Shown piece after piece: positions 23,422 to 31,279 of a stretch of DNA of 64,000 nt. The position numbers were made by a program, and so were the translations under genes. Source of the DNA: Streptomyces diacarni (GTDB taxonomy: Bacteria > Actinomycetota > Actinomycetes > Streptomycetales > Streptomycetaceae). Where the stretch lies: positions 1-64,000 of the forward strand of contig NZ_QOIN01000066.1 of the NCBI RefSeq assembly GCF_003323715.1, read 5' to 3'. The notes below the pieces were generated by a model that saw nothing but the letters and a program-made list of their open reading frames with translations, was not told the origin of the DNA and made no database searches. How positions within the stretch are numbered: position 1 is the stretch's first letter; the number at the start of each line of letters is the position of its first letter.

Positions 23422-25053
23422 GTGCGCGAGAGACCACTTTCATCACTTCGATCATTCCGGCCACTTCTGTTCGCTCTTCTCTTGGTTGTCGCCGCCGTCT
23501 CGGCCGTGGCCTCGGGAGGGTTCACGGGAGGGAGTTCCGACAACGCGAAGGACCACGTCACCGAGGCCGCGGCCGCCGGCGACGGCGAGCACACGGTCAC
23601 CCTGCGAAACCAGACGGGGAGTCGCGTGTGGGTCGGCGCCACGGTCAACGCGGACGGATCGACTCCGCTCACCGACCTGCCCGTCCTGGACCCGGGGAAG
23701 TCGGCCACCATCACCGTTCCCGAGCGCTCGGACGCGGGCCACTGGCGTGGCAAGTTCTTCGCCCGTCAGGGGTGCGGCGGGGAGTCGGGCAGCACGTTCC
23801 ACTGCGCTGTAGGTGACTGCGGGCCGTACGCCGACCGCTGCACCACGGGTGAACAGCCCGTCAGCCTGGCGGAGTTCAACTTCGACCCCGCCGACGCGGC
23901 GGCGCCCTGGTACAACGTCAGCTACGTCAACGCCGTCTCGGCAGCCGTCACGATCACTCCCGACGGAGCGACCCCGCCCGAGAACGGCGGGCAGTGTGCC
24001 TCGGTGGGCTGCCCCGTCGATCTGCTGTCCCACTGCCCGCCCGAGAACCTGACCAAGGACAAGGCGGGCAAGCCGCTGGTGTGCGTCAACCCGAACCGGG
24101 ACGCGAAGACGGCCTACAGCGAAGCGCTCACCAAGCAGTGCCCGACGGCGTACGCGTGGTCCAAGCACGACGCCGAGCAGGGCAACCAGGTCGTGCGCCA
24201 GTGCAGCGAGTGCAAGGGCATGACCGTCACCTTCCACGGCACCGGCGGCTCCGACAAGCCGGGCACCGAGCCCGGGAACAACCCCGGGCACGGCGACGAG
24301 CCCGGTTCCGGCGACCATCCCGCGGCGGGACACGCCAGGGGCGTGGCGCTCAACCCCGTCGACGGTGCCGCCCAGGCGCTGGACGACTCGGGCGCGTCCT
24401 GGTTCCACAACTGGACCTCTTCGAGTGCCGGAGTCGCCAAGCCGAAGGGCGTCGAGTACGTCCCGACGATCTGGGGCGCGGGCTCGGTCACCGACGCCGA
24501 GTTGGACAAGGCGAAGAAGGAGGGCAAGAACCTTCTGACCTTCAACGAGCCCGACCTGCCCCAGCAGGCCGACATGACACCCGAGCAGGCCCTCGACCTG
24601 TGGCCCCGCCTGGAGAAGACCGGCCTGAACCTGGGCGCCCCTGCGGTCGCAGTCGACGCCGACAAGCCCGGCAGCTGGCTGGACCGCTTCATGAAGGGCG
24701 CCCAGGAGCGCGGCCTGCGCGTGGACTTCATCCCGGTGCACTGGTACGGCTCCGACTTCGGCCCTGACGCCTCCAAGCAGCTGGCCGGCTACTTGAAGCG
24801 CGTCCACGAGCGGTACAACAAGCCCGTCTGGCTGACCGAGTACGCACTCATCGACTTCACCAAGGACACCCCCCGCTACCCGAGCCAGGAAGAGCAGAAC
24901 GCCTTCATCACCTCCTCGACGAAGATGCTGGAGGGGCTGGACTTCGTGCAGCGCTACGCGTGGTTCGCCCTCTCGACCCAGACCAGCCCGACCGGTCTCT
25001 ACGACGGCGCCAACGCGAAGGGAGGCGCGAAGATCTACCGCGACGCCGGCTGA
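23422..25053 (+). CDS. Secreted thaumatin-like / GH128 beta-1,3-glucanase fusion
   Basis: A 543-residue exported protein. GTG 23422 (after GAGAGG) gives a normal signal peptide: charged MRERPLSSLRSFR then LLFALLLVVAAVSAVA. Residues about 50-270 are a thaumatin-like domain (TVTLRNQTGSRVWVGA, FFARQGCGG, FHCAVGDCG, YNVSYVNA), rich in Cys pairs. A Gly/Pro/Asp linker (about 280-308) joins it to a GH128 (Asl1-type) catalytic TIM barrel: WFHNWTSS, LTFNEPDLP with Glu376, FIPVHWYG, and VWLTEYALIDF with Glu473, the expected acid/base and nucleophile. Both halves are associated with beta-1,3-glucan, so fungal cell wall attack is likely (inference). It follows a different promoter from the hydrolase upstream and ends before a strong hairpin. 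Confidence 0.9.
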   Translation: MRERPLSSLRSFRPLLFALLLVVAAVSAVASGGFTGGSSDNAKDHVTEAAAAGDGEHTVTLRNQTGSRVWVGATVNADGSTPLTDLPVLDPGKSATITVPERSDAGHWRGKFFARQGCGGESGSTFHCAVGDCGPYADRCTTGEQPVSLAEFNFDPADAAAPWYNVSYVNAVSAAVTITPDGATPPENGGQCASVGCPVDLLSHCPPENLTKDKAGKPLVCVNPNRDAKTAYSEALTKQCPTAYAWSKHDAEQGNQVVRQCSECKGMTVTFHGTGGSDKPGTEPGNNPGHGDEPGSGDHPAAGHARGVALNPVDGAAQALDDSGASWFHNWTSSSAGVAKPKGVEYVPTIWGAGSVTDAELDKAKKEGKNLLTFNEPDLPQQADMTPEQALDLWPRLEKTGLNLGAPAVAVDADKPGSWLDRFMKGAQERGLRVDFIPVHWYGSDFGPDASKQLAGYLKRVHERYNKPVWLTEYALIDFTKDTPRYPSQEEQNAFITSSTKMLEGLDFVQRYAWFALSTQTSPTGLYDGANAKGGAKIYRDAG

Positions 25054-25112
25054 GCGACCGCGCCGGCGGGGCGCGCTCGCGCGCTGATCCGGCGTGCTGA
25101 CGCGGTGAACAA

Positions 25113-25141
25113 CGGCACGCGGGACCGGGTCCCGCGTGCCG
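25113..25141 (+). terminator. Terminator hairpin after thaumatin-GH128 gene
   Basis: Perfect 13-bp arms CGGCACGCGGGAC and GTCCCGCGTGCCG with a three-base loop, 60 bases past the stop codon, between convergent genes. Confidence 0.7.
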
Positions 25142-25255
25142 CCTCCGGCCTCCCGTCTCCGGCCTCCCGCTTCTCGGTAGATCCGTAACGAGACGGGCGC
25201 ACTGCACGGAGGGCCCCGTGCGCATGTCGGAAGGGTGTGTGCCGCGTACGGACGT

Positions 25256-26299
25256 TCACTCCAGGTCGGACATGTCGAGTACGAAGCGGTAGCGGACATC
25301 GTTGTGGCGGAGGCGGTCGAGGGCTTCGTTCACCCGTGCCGACGGGAGCAGTTCGATGTCGGCGGTGATGCCGTTGGCGGCGCAGAAGTCCAGCATGGCC
25401 GCGGTCGCGGGGCGGCCCCCCGAGCCTGCTGAGGTGAGTTTCTTGCGCCCGATGAGCAGGTCGAGGGTCTCCACCGTGACGGGTCCGAGATGCCCGAGGT
25501 GGCTGAGCGTGCCGTCCAGGGCGACCAGGCGCAGATACGGGCTCAGGTCGTGTGGCGCGGAGATGGTGTCGATGACGACGTCGAACCCGTCCCTGGCCCC
25601 GGCCATGTCCTGCGGGTCGGTGGACACCAGCAGTCCGTGGGCGCCGAGGCGACGCGCGTCGTCGGCCTTGTCGGGCGAGCGGCTGATGACCGACGTCGTG
25701 GCGCCGAGTGCCAGGGCCATCTTGACCGCGAGATGCCCCAGGCCGCCCAGACCCGCCACGCCGACGCGGCTTCCGGGGCCCACGCCCAGGGCGTGCAGGG
25801 GTTCCCAGACGGTGACTCCGGCGCACAGCAGCGGAGCGGCCGCGGCGGGGTCGAGGCCCGCGGGGAGGGGGTGCGCGAAGCTGTCGCGTACGACGTACTC
25901 CCGGGAGTACCCGCCCAGAGTGGTGGACCCGTCGTGCCGGTCGGTTCCACCGTAGGTGAGGGTCGGGAAGGCGTGGCAGAAGTTCTCCTGACCGGCCCGG
26001 CACATGGGGCACTCGCCGCACGCGTCGACGATGTTGCCGACCGCGACCCGGTCGCCGCTGGACAAGCGGGTGACCGCCGGGCCGGTCTCGGTCACCACGC
26101 CGGTGAACTCGTGCCCGGGCACCAGCGGACGCCCGGCCGCGTCGTCGTGGTCACGCAGAGCGTGCAGGTCGGTGTGGCAGACGCCGCAGTAGTCGATCCG
26201 CACGGCGACGTCGTCGGGGCGCAGTGCGCGACGCTCCAGTGAGGCGCGCCGCAGTGTCGCCGGGCTGCCCGCCGCCCGCCATCCGCTCGTTGTCCGCAC
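25256..26299 (-). CDS. Zinc-dependent alcohol dehydrogenase (MDR/CAD-like)
   Basis: A medium-chain dehydrogenase of about 347 residues. Catalytic zinc ligands lie in YCGVCHTDLH and GHEFTG; the four structural-zinc Cys are in CGECPMCRAGQENFC. The NAD(P)-binding GLGGLGHLAVKMA marks the Rossmann domain, and SRSPDKADDARRLGAHGLL suggests NADP preference as in YahK/CAD-type enzymes that reduce aldehydes. GTG 26299 follows GGGAGG closely; an ATG at 26311 is the alternative but it abuts the operator and lacks a ribosome-binding site. Divergent from a TetR gene, with a strong palindrome between them. Confidence 0.9.
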   Translation of the reverse strand: MRTTSGWRAAGSPATLRRASLERRALRPDDVAVRIDYCGVCHTDLHALRDHDDAAGRPLVPGHEFTGVVTETGPAVTRLSSGDRVAVGNIVDACGECPMCRAGQENFCHAFPTLTYGGTDRHDGSTTLGGYSREYVVRDSFAHPLPAGLDPAAAAPLLCAGVTVWEPLHALGVGPGSRVGVAGLGGLGHLAVKMALALGATTSVISRSPDKADDARRLGAHGLLVSTDPQDMAGARDGFDVVIDTISAPHDLSPYLRLVALDGTLSHLGHLGPVTVETLDLLIGRKKLTSAGSGGRPATAAMLDFCAANGITADIELLPSARVNEALDRLRHNDVRYRFVLDMSDLE

Positions 26300-26313
26300 A
26301 GTGCCTCCCATGT

Positions 26314-26335
26314 AAACAGACTGTTCGGTCTGTTT
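26314..26335. promoter_or_regulatory. TetR operator between alcohol dehydrogenase and TetR genes
   Basis: Perfect palindrome with 8-bp arms AAACAGAC (26314-26321) and GTCTGTTT (26328-26335) around TGTTCG. It is the ACnGnnCnGT type common for TetR regulators. It overlaps the promoter of the dehydrogenase gene. Confidence 0.75.
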
Positions 26336-26371
26336 GTGATCCTAGGCGCACTCTCCGCGCCAGGCAAACCA

Positions 26372-26386
26372 ACTGTTCTGTCTGGT
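26372..26386. promoter_or_regulatory. Second, weaker TetR site before the TetR gene
   Basis: ACTGTTCTGTCTGGT matches ACTGTTCGGTCTGTT of the main operator (26320-26334) at 13 of 15 positions and lies 12 bases before the TetR start, a good place for autorepression. Confidence 0.6.
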
Positions 26387-26398
26387 AGCGTCCCCGGC

Positions 26399-26986
26399 AT
26401 GGCGGATCAGCCCCTGACCTCGCGCGGAGCCGCGACCTACCAGCGCATCCTCGACGTGGCGACCCAGGAGTTCGCCCAGCACGGGATCGCCGGAGCGCGC
26501 ATCGAGCGGATCGTCGCCGCGGCGCGCACCAACAAGGCCCAGCTGTATGCCTACTTCGGCAACAAGGAGGGACTTTTCGACGCGATCTTCTTCGGCTCGC
26601 TGGAGCGGATCACGAACGTCGTGCCGATCGACGCCGACGACCTCGCGGACTGGGCCGTCCGCCTCTACGACGAGTACCTCCGCCGCCCCGACCTGATCCG
26701 GCTGGCCACCTGGGCGCGCCTGGAACGCAGGCCGGCCGGCCACCTCGTCGAGGACCACGACCGCCTCGACGACCACAAACTGGGGGCCATCGCCGAAGCC
26801 CAGGCGGCCGGCCGAGTGTGCCAGGGGGACCCGTTCGACGTGATGGCCCTCGTCATCGCCATGTCCATGGCCTGGTCGCCGGTCAGCAACGTCTACGCGG
26901 CAACGGCCCAGGAGCCCTCGGACGTTCACGACCAACGCCGCGACCTGCTCCGCGCAAGCGTCCGCCGCGCTGTCGCCGCCGCGTGA
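26399..26986 (+). CDS. TetR/AcrR-family transcriptional regulator
   Basis: A 195-residue repressor read from ATG 26399 (MADQPLTSRGAATYQRILDV). The longer frame from 26336 would translate the operator and is rejected. DNA-binding helix: GIAGARIERIVAAARTNKAQLYAYFGNKEGLFDAI. The C-terminal part (LIRLATWARLERRP) resembles the TetR_C_35/HTH-type regulators of oxidoreductases. Two operator copies lie between it and the divergent alcohol dehydrogenase, so it probably senses an aldehyde or related compound (inference). Confidence 0.9.
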   Translation: MADQPLTSRGAATYQRILDVATQEFAQHGIAGARIERIVAAARTNKAQLYAYFGNKEGLFDAIFFGSLERITNVVPIDADDLADWAVRLYDEYLRRPDLIRLATWARLERRPAGHLVEDHDRLDDHKLGAIAEAQAAGRVCQGDPFDVMALVIAMSMAWSPVSNVYAATAQEPSDVHDQRRDLLRASVRRAVAAA

Positions 26987-27233
26987 CGAAAGCGCCGGAC
27001 GCTCGTCCCGCACTCCGGGCTCGCCGCCCGGGCCCCTTCGGCGGGCCATCGCGTCTTCCGCCGAGGGGCACGGTGTCCCGTCGGCGGCCCGGCTCGCCGC
27101 GCTGGCCGGGCACCGGACGCGGCGGCGGCCTTCGGTCGAGCTTCTGCCGTGGCCTTCGGCCGAACTCCCGCGGCGGCATAAGCGCGCCCCCCTCCACGAT
27201 CCGCCGCGTGTCGCCCGGCGGGAGGGAGACCTC

Positions 27234-28031
27234 GTGACAAAGCCGGATTCTCCTCTGCGGCCGTTCGTGACGACGCTTGTTCCGTACGATCTCGGGCCCG
27301 GCCCCGTCGGCGTGCATCGCGGGCTGCCCTCCGCCACCCTGTCGATCACCCTTCCCGAGGCCGATCCTGTCGAGATCGGATGGCTCGCACACCCCGCCTC
27401 GCGCCGTCACCATCGTGCCGCCGTGGCCGGGCTGCACCTCGATCCGGCGCGGATACGGCAGAGCGGCTGCACCCGCGGTGTGTACCTGGCGCTCAGCCCG
27501 CTGGGTGCCGCCGCACTGCTGGGTGTTCCGGCGTCCGCTCTGGCGGGGAATGTCGCCGATCTCGCCGACGTCGCGCCCGCGCTGGCGGACCTGCCGGAGC
27601 GGCTGGCGGCCTGCCCGACCTGGCCGCGGCGTCGCGCGCTGGTCGAACGCTCTCTGCTCGCGGGCCTGGCCCGGCACGGGGAACCCGGGAACGCGCCGGA
27701 ACTGCGGGCCATGCTCGCGGCTTTGTCCCGCACTCCTCGGGTGCACGAGGCCGCCCAGCTGCTCGGATGTTCCAGGCGGCACCTGAGCGGCAGGGTGCGT
27801 ACGCAACTCGGCGTGACAGCGAAGGAGTACCAGCGACTGGTCCGCTTCGCGTCGGCCCGGAGTCGGCTCGCGGCCGCCGGCACCGCCCGGTCCGCTCTGG
27901 CGGACGTGGCCGCCGCGTCGGGGTTCGCCGATCAGGCGCACCTGTCCCGGGAGTGGCGTGCCATGGCCGGGTGTACGCCCACCGGATGGCTGCGCTCTGA
28001 AGGCTCGGAGGTCCGAGGCTCGGAGGCCTGA
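27234..28031 (+). CDS. AraC-family transcriptional regulator
   Basis: A 265-residue regulator, GTG 27234 after GGGAGGGAG. The N-terminal half resembles the DUF6597-type sensor seen in AraC proteins (LRPFVTTLVPYDLGPGPVGVHRGLPSAT; HHRAAVAGLH; GVYLALSPLGAAALLGVPASAL). The C-terminal half is the AraC DNA-binding domain: VHEAAQLLGCSRRHLSGRVRTQLG and LADVAAASGFADQAHLSREW. A 28-base region at the C-terminus repeats CTCGGAGG-like units. The VOC protein gene 170 bases downstream is a frequent neighbour of this AraC type, so it is the probable target. The preceding 247-base gap (26987-27233) shows no gene. Confidence 0.88.
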   Translation: MTKPDSPLRPFVTTLVPYDLGPGPVGVHRGLPSATLSITLPEADPVEIGWLAHPASRRHHRAAVAGLHLDPARIRQSGCTRGVYLALSPLGAAALLGVPASALAGNVADLADVAPALADLPERLAACPTWPRRRALVERSLLAGLARHGEPGNAPELRAMLAALSRTPRVHEAAQLLGCSRRHLSGRVRTQLGVTAKEYQRLVRFASARSRLAAAGTARSALADVAAASGFADQAHLSREWRAMAGCTPTGWLRSEGSEVRGSEA

Positions 28032-28200
28032 GCCCGGCGGCCCGATCCCCGGAGACTCCCGGGGCGTCGTCCGGCGGTGAGATCGCGGCCGGCTGATCCC
28101 TGGGCCGCGACGGATCGGGCCGGGCCGCGACGGGCCGGTTCGGGCCCGGCCGTTCCCGAATGTTCAAGACTCCGCCGCCGCAAGGCCGCACGATCACAGC

Positions 28201-28590
28201 ATGACGAAGCTGAAGATCCTGCCTCGCCTGATCGTGTCGGAACCCGACCGCGCGGCGGCGTACTACCGAGACTCCCTCGGCGCCGAAGAGGTGTTCCGCG
28301 CCCTGGGGGACGACGGTCGGCCCACCGTCGTCGAGCACCTCCTGGGTGCCACGTCCTTCCGGGTCTCACCCGCTGTCCCGGCGTGGGGGTGGCTGTCCCC
28401 GCACGACCTGGGAGGCTCTCCGGTCCTGTTGGAGATCGAAGTCGACGATCCGGACGAGACCGGTGCGCGGATGACGGCCCACGGGGCCGAGACGGTCGTG
28501 CCGATCGAGAACCGGGACTACGGCAAGCGCTCGGGCCGCATCCGTGACCCCTTCGGGCACCTGTGGATCGTCACGGGCGAGCCGCGTTGA
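28201..28590 (+). CDS. VOC-superfamily (glyoxalase/PhnB-like) protein
   Basis: A 129-residue single VOC domain: LPRLIVSEPDRAAAYYRDSLGAEEVFR at the start and RSGRIRDPFGHLWIVTGE at the end, the PhnB/YaeR type with paired beta-alpha-beta-beta-beta units. The metal-binding pattern is incomplete by eye, so enzymatic activity is uncertain; many such proteins are of unknown function or confer resistance. No clear Shine-Dalgarno before the ATG. Probably regulated by the AraC protein upstream. Confidence 0.83.
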   Translation: MTKLKILPRLIVSEPDRAAAYYRDSLGAEEVFRALGDDGRPTVVEHLLGATSFRVSPAVPAWGWLSPHDLGGSPVLLEIEVDDPDETGARMTAHGAETVVPIENRDYGKRSGRIRDPFGHLWIVTGEPR

Positions 28591-28660
28591 GTCGGACGCC
28601 ACCGGCCTGGCGGCCCCCAGGCTCCTGCGGTGGGCCGGCAGCCCGAGCTCCGGCGCCGGA

Positions 28661-29125
28661 TCAGCTTTCGGGCGGGCCGGGAGCGGGGGATCGCCGGTAG
28701 ACGGAGGCGAGCAACTGGTCCTTGGCCGGGCCGTGGACCGCCCAGCGCAGCCGCCACTCGTCGGGGGAGACCACCGTGTAGTCCCCCTCGTACAGGTCGG
28801 CGCCGCACTGGTGGGACACGGTGCACCGTCCGCTGCTCAGATCGAGGTCGTGGAAGTGCCGGCCGTCCGCGAAGGTCACCTCGGCGCCGCCGTGTGCGCA
28901 GGGCACCAGCCGCAGCGTCCGCCCGGCCTCGCGCCGGGCCCCGCCCCACTCCAGGGTTCCCTCCTCCACGTGCAGCCACGCGGAGTCCGTACCGGGCCGG
29001 AACCTCGCACGACCGGTGAACCAGCCGCTGTGTCCGGTCCGCCCATCGCGCAACTCGCGGTGCACGGTCCACTCCCCGGCCAGGTAGGAGAGGACTTCGG
29101 CGGCGGGGTGCGGTGCTTCGTCCAT
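28661..29125 (-). CDS. DUF6314-family protein
   Basis: A 154-residue cytoplasmic protein with the pattern YLAGEWTVHRELRDGR, a central G-x-A-x-F-x-P and EGTLEWGG, and HQCGADLYEGDYTV followed by WRLRWAVHGPAKDQ. This is the lipocalin-like DUF6314 family found in actinobacteria; its function is unknown. ATG start at 29125. It converges on the VOC gene (70 bases) and lies downstream of the next TetR gene but is separated by a hairpin. Confidence 0.82.
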   Translation of the reverse strand: MDEAPHPAAEVLSYLAGEWTVHRELRDGRTGHSGWFTGRARFRPGTDSAWLHVEEGTLEWGGARREAGRTLRLVPCAHGGAEVTFADGRHFHDLDLSSGRCTVSHQCGADLYEGDYTVVSPDEWRLRWAVHGPAKDQLLASVYRRSPAPGPPES

Positions 29126-29196
29126 GCCGGCAGTCTCGCAGGCCGGGTGCGGGAGCCGGCTGCCGCGGGTGGCGGCCGGGCGCCGGAAGGCGGGGT

Positions 29197-29226
29197 GAGC
29201 GCCGCCCGTGCACCGGCGCGGCGCTC
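29197..29226 (-). terminator. Terminator hairpin at the end of the TetR gene
   Basis: Perfect 9-bp arms GAGCGCCGC (29197-29205) and GCGGCGCTC (29218-29226), overlapping the TetR stop codon on the minus strand. Confidence 0.5.
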
Positions 29227-29854
29227 AGCTGTCGTGGGCGGGCCCTGCGGCTCCGGGGGATCGCCCGTGGGCCGTGACGCCTCCCAACGCGGCGACGGCC
29301 AGGCTCACCGCGCGGTCGCGCACGGCTTCGTAGTCGTCGCCCGTCTCCAGGGCGGTGGTGGCGGCGTTGACGAATCCCTGCAACAACCGGGCCGATCTGA
29401 GCGGGGCGTCGTCGCCCAGGTCCCGCAGGGCCTCGACGAGCGGATCGAGCAGGGCGCGGTGCGCCGCGTCCGCTCCCGCGCGCAGGGCCGCGCCGTCCTG
29501 CGTGTCCGCGCCGGCGCGGGCGATGCGGTGTTCGCCGTCGCGGACCATTTCCAGCTGGGCCGTGACGAAGGCGGCGACCCGCTCCCCAGGCGAGTCGCCG
29601 GCGTCGGCGAGGGCGGCGTGGATGCGGCCTGTCCAGCGCGGCGCCGCCGCCCGCACCAGTTCCGTCAGCAGCTGGTGGCGGTCGGTGAAGTACTTGTAGA
29701 CGCTGTTGCGGGCCATTCCCGTGCGGCGGGCGACCGCCGCGAACGTGACCCGGGACGCGTCCCCCTCGGCGAGCAGCTCGTGTGCCGCCTCGAGCAGAGC
29801 GGCACGCTGCTGGGCGCGGTGGTCGGCGACGGACGCGGCCTGGATCCTGGGCAC
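29225..29854 (-). CDS. TetR/AcrR-family transcriptional regulator
   Basis: A 209-residue repressor with ATG start 29854. Helix-turn-helix: ASRVTFAAVARRTGMARNSVYKYFTDRHQLLTEL. The ligand-binding half is Ala-rich (LVEALRDLGDDAPLRSARLLQGFVNAATTALE). It is encoded next to, and presumably controls, the divergent FtsX-type ABC exporter; a large perfect palindrome overlaps that operon's promoter. Between them lies the remnant of an MFS transporter gene. Confidence 0.88.
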   Translation of the reverse strand: MPRIQAASVADHRAQQRAALLEAAHELLAEGDASRVTFAAVARRTGMARNSVYKYFTDRHQLLTELVRAAAPRWTGRIHAALADAGDSPGERVAAFVTAQLEMVRDGEHRIARAGADTQDGAALRAGADAAHRALLDPLVEALRDLGDDAPLRSARLLQGFVNAATTALETGDDYEAVRDRAVSLAVAALGGVTAHGRSPGAAGPAHDS

Positions 29855-29931
29855 GGAGCCAGTTTAGAAGCCGGCCCCTGCCGTCGGGCCGCCGGTGGGC
29901 CCGCGGCTGGGAGGTGTGCGGACAGCCCGGG

Positions 29932-30100
29932 TCAGCCGATCCGGCGATCACGGCCCGCGAAGAGGCCGGCCGCGAGCTGGGGCAGCATCAGCACGGCCAT
30001 GAGGACGAGGGGTGTCCGCCAGCCGCCAGTGTGCTCGTAGAGCACACCGACGAGGAGGGGCCCGGGGCGAGAGCAGGTACCCGGCTTGGGGACGGTGCGT
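29932..30100 (-). pseudogene. Remnant of a CynX/NimT-like MFS transporter (C-terminal end, frameshifted)
   Basis: Minus-strand codons from 30063 to the TGA at 29932-29934 read GPLLVGVLYEHTGGWRTPLV and end in LAAGLFAGRDRRIG, the last two membrane helices of the CynX/NimT subfamily of MFS transporters. One frame over, bases 30091-30065 read PQAGYLLSP, the expected preceding residues, so there is a frameshift at about 30064. Everything N-terminal of that is absent: the promoter of the ABC exporter begins immediately beyond. It is a decayed gene, too short to be functional. Confidence 0.72.
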
Positions 30101-30111
30101 CGCCATCTTCT

Positions 30112-30138
30112 ATCTTAGGGACGCACTGTCCCTAAGAT
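30112..30138. promoter_or_regulatory. TetR operator before the FtsX-type ABC exporter
   Basis: Perfect palindrome with 11-bp arms ATCTTAGGGAC (30112-30122) and GTCCCTAAGAT (30128-30138) around GCACT. It ends 13 bases before the permease start, so bound repressor would block transcription of the exporter operon. The adjacent TetR (29225-29854) is the likely ligand. Confidence 0.8.
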
Positions 30139-30151
30139 CGGAAGGAACGCC

Positions 30152-31279
30152 GTGTTCCTCGCCCTGCTGGAACTCAGAGCGGCTCGGGGCCGCTTCCTGC
30201 TGATGGGCAGCGTCGTCGTCCTCGTCGCGGCGCTCGTCGGCATCGTCTCCGGGTTCACCACAGGCCTCGGTGACGACACCGTCTCCGCGCTGCGCCGAAT
30301 GCCCGCCACACACGTCGCTTTCGCCCCCGGCTCCGACTCCGACCAGTTCGCCCGCAGCCTGGTCGACGAGCGGGCTGCCGCCGACTGGGACAAGGAGAAA
30401 GGCGTCGACGCCACCCCCCTCGGTGTCGCGCTCACCCGTGGCGCCACCAACCGCGACGTCGAGGTGGACCTCGCCGCCTTCGGCGTCGAACCCGGCGCCT
30501 TCACCGACCCGGGCGCCGACCGCGGCAAGGCCCTGGACGCGGACGAGCCGCACGGCATCGTGATCTCCCGGCAGCTCGCCGACGACGGTGTCCGCGTCGG
30601 CGACACCCTCACCGTCGACAGGCTCGGCATCCGGCTGCGCGTGGTCGGCACCACCAGCCGCTCCTCCTACGGCCACGTCCCCGCCGCCTACGTCACCGCG
30701 GACACCTGGCGGCAGATCCGCTTCACCACGCCGGGAACCGACGTGCGCCCCGAAGAACTCCCGGCCCAGTACAGCGCGGTGGCCTTGCAACTCCCCGCCG
30801 GGTTCGCCGACCAGAAGCTCCCCGGCGCGGACCGCCGCCACCACACCGCGACCGTTCCGCTGCAGGACGCCTTCGCCGCAGCCCCCGGGTACGAGGGCGA
30901 GCGCCTGACCATGACCTCCATCCAGGCCTTCCTCTTCCTCATCGCCCCGCTGGTCGTCGGCGCCTTCTTCGCCGTCTGGACCGTGCAGCGCACCCCCGAA
31001 CTGGCGCTGCTGCGTGCCATGGGCGCCTCCCGCCGCCGACTGCTCGGTCACACGCTCGCCCAGGCCGCCGTGGTCGTCGCCCTCGGCACCGCGGTCGGTG
31101 CCGTGCTCGCCTTCGCCGTCGGTCTGCTCGTCGGCGAGCGCGTGCCGTTCAGCCTCCCCGCGAGCAGCCTCGCCGCCACCATGGGCGCCGTGGTCCTGGT
31201 GGGCCTCGCGGGATCCGCCCTCACCCTGCGGCGCGTCACCACCGTCGACCCGATGACCATGCTGGGAGCCGCACGATGA
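30152..31279 (+). CDS. FtsX/MacB-type ABC transporter permease
   Basis: A 375-residue membrane protein; GTG 30152 is preceded by CGGAAGGAA. One N-terminal helix (FLLMGSVVVLVAALVGIVSG), a large extracellular domain (about residues 45-255), then three C-terminal helices including the FtsX motif TPELALLRAMGASRRRLLGHTL. This is the MacB/LolE-like topology of exporters for peptides, lipids or drugs. Its stop overlaps the start of the ATPase gene (ATGA). Probably repressed by the adjacent TetR through the palindrome at 30112-30138. Confidence 0.9.
   Translation: MFLALLELRAARGRFLLMGSVVVLVAALVGIVSGFTTGLGDDTVSALRRMPATHVAFAPGSDSDQFARSLVDERAAADWDKEKGVDATPLGVALTRGATNRDVEVDLAAFGVEPGAFTDPGADRGKALDADEPHGIVISRQLADDGVRVGDTLTVDRLGIRLRVVGTTSRSSYGHVPAAYVTADTWRQIRFTTPGTDVRPEELPAQYSAVALQLPAGFADQKLPGADRRHHTATVPLQDAFAAAPGYEGERLTMTSIQAFLFLIAPLVVGAFFAVWTVQRTPELALLRAMGASRRRLLGHTLAQAAVVVALGTAVGAVLAFAVGLLVGERVPFSLPASSLAATMGAVVLVGLAGSALTLRRVTTVDPMTMLGAAR

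Noticed and set aside
16077..25053. A secondary-metabolite biosynthetic cluster around the epimerase and tailoring-like genes
   Set aside because: No core synthase (PKS, NRPS, terpene, RiPP precursor) is present; the genes are separate regulator/enzyme pairs.
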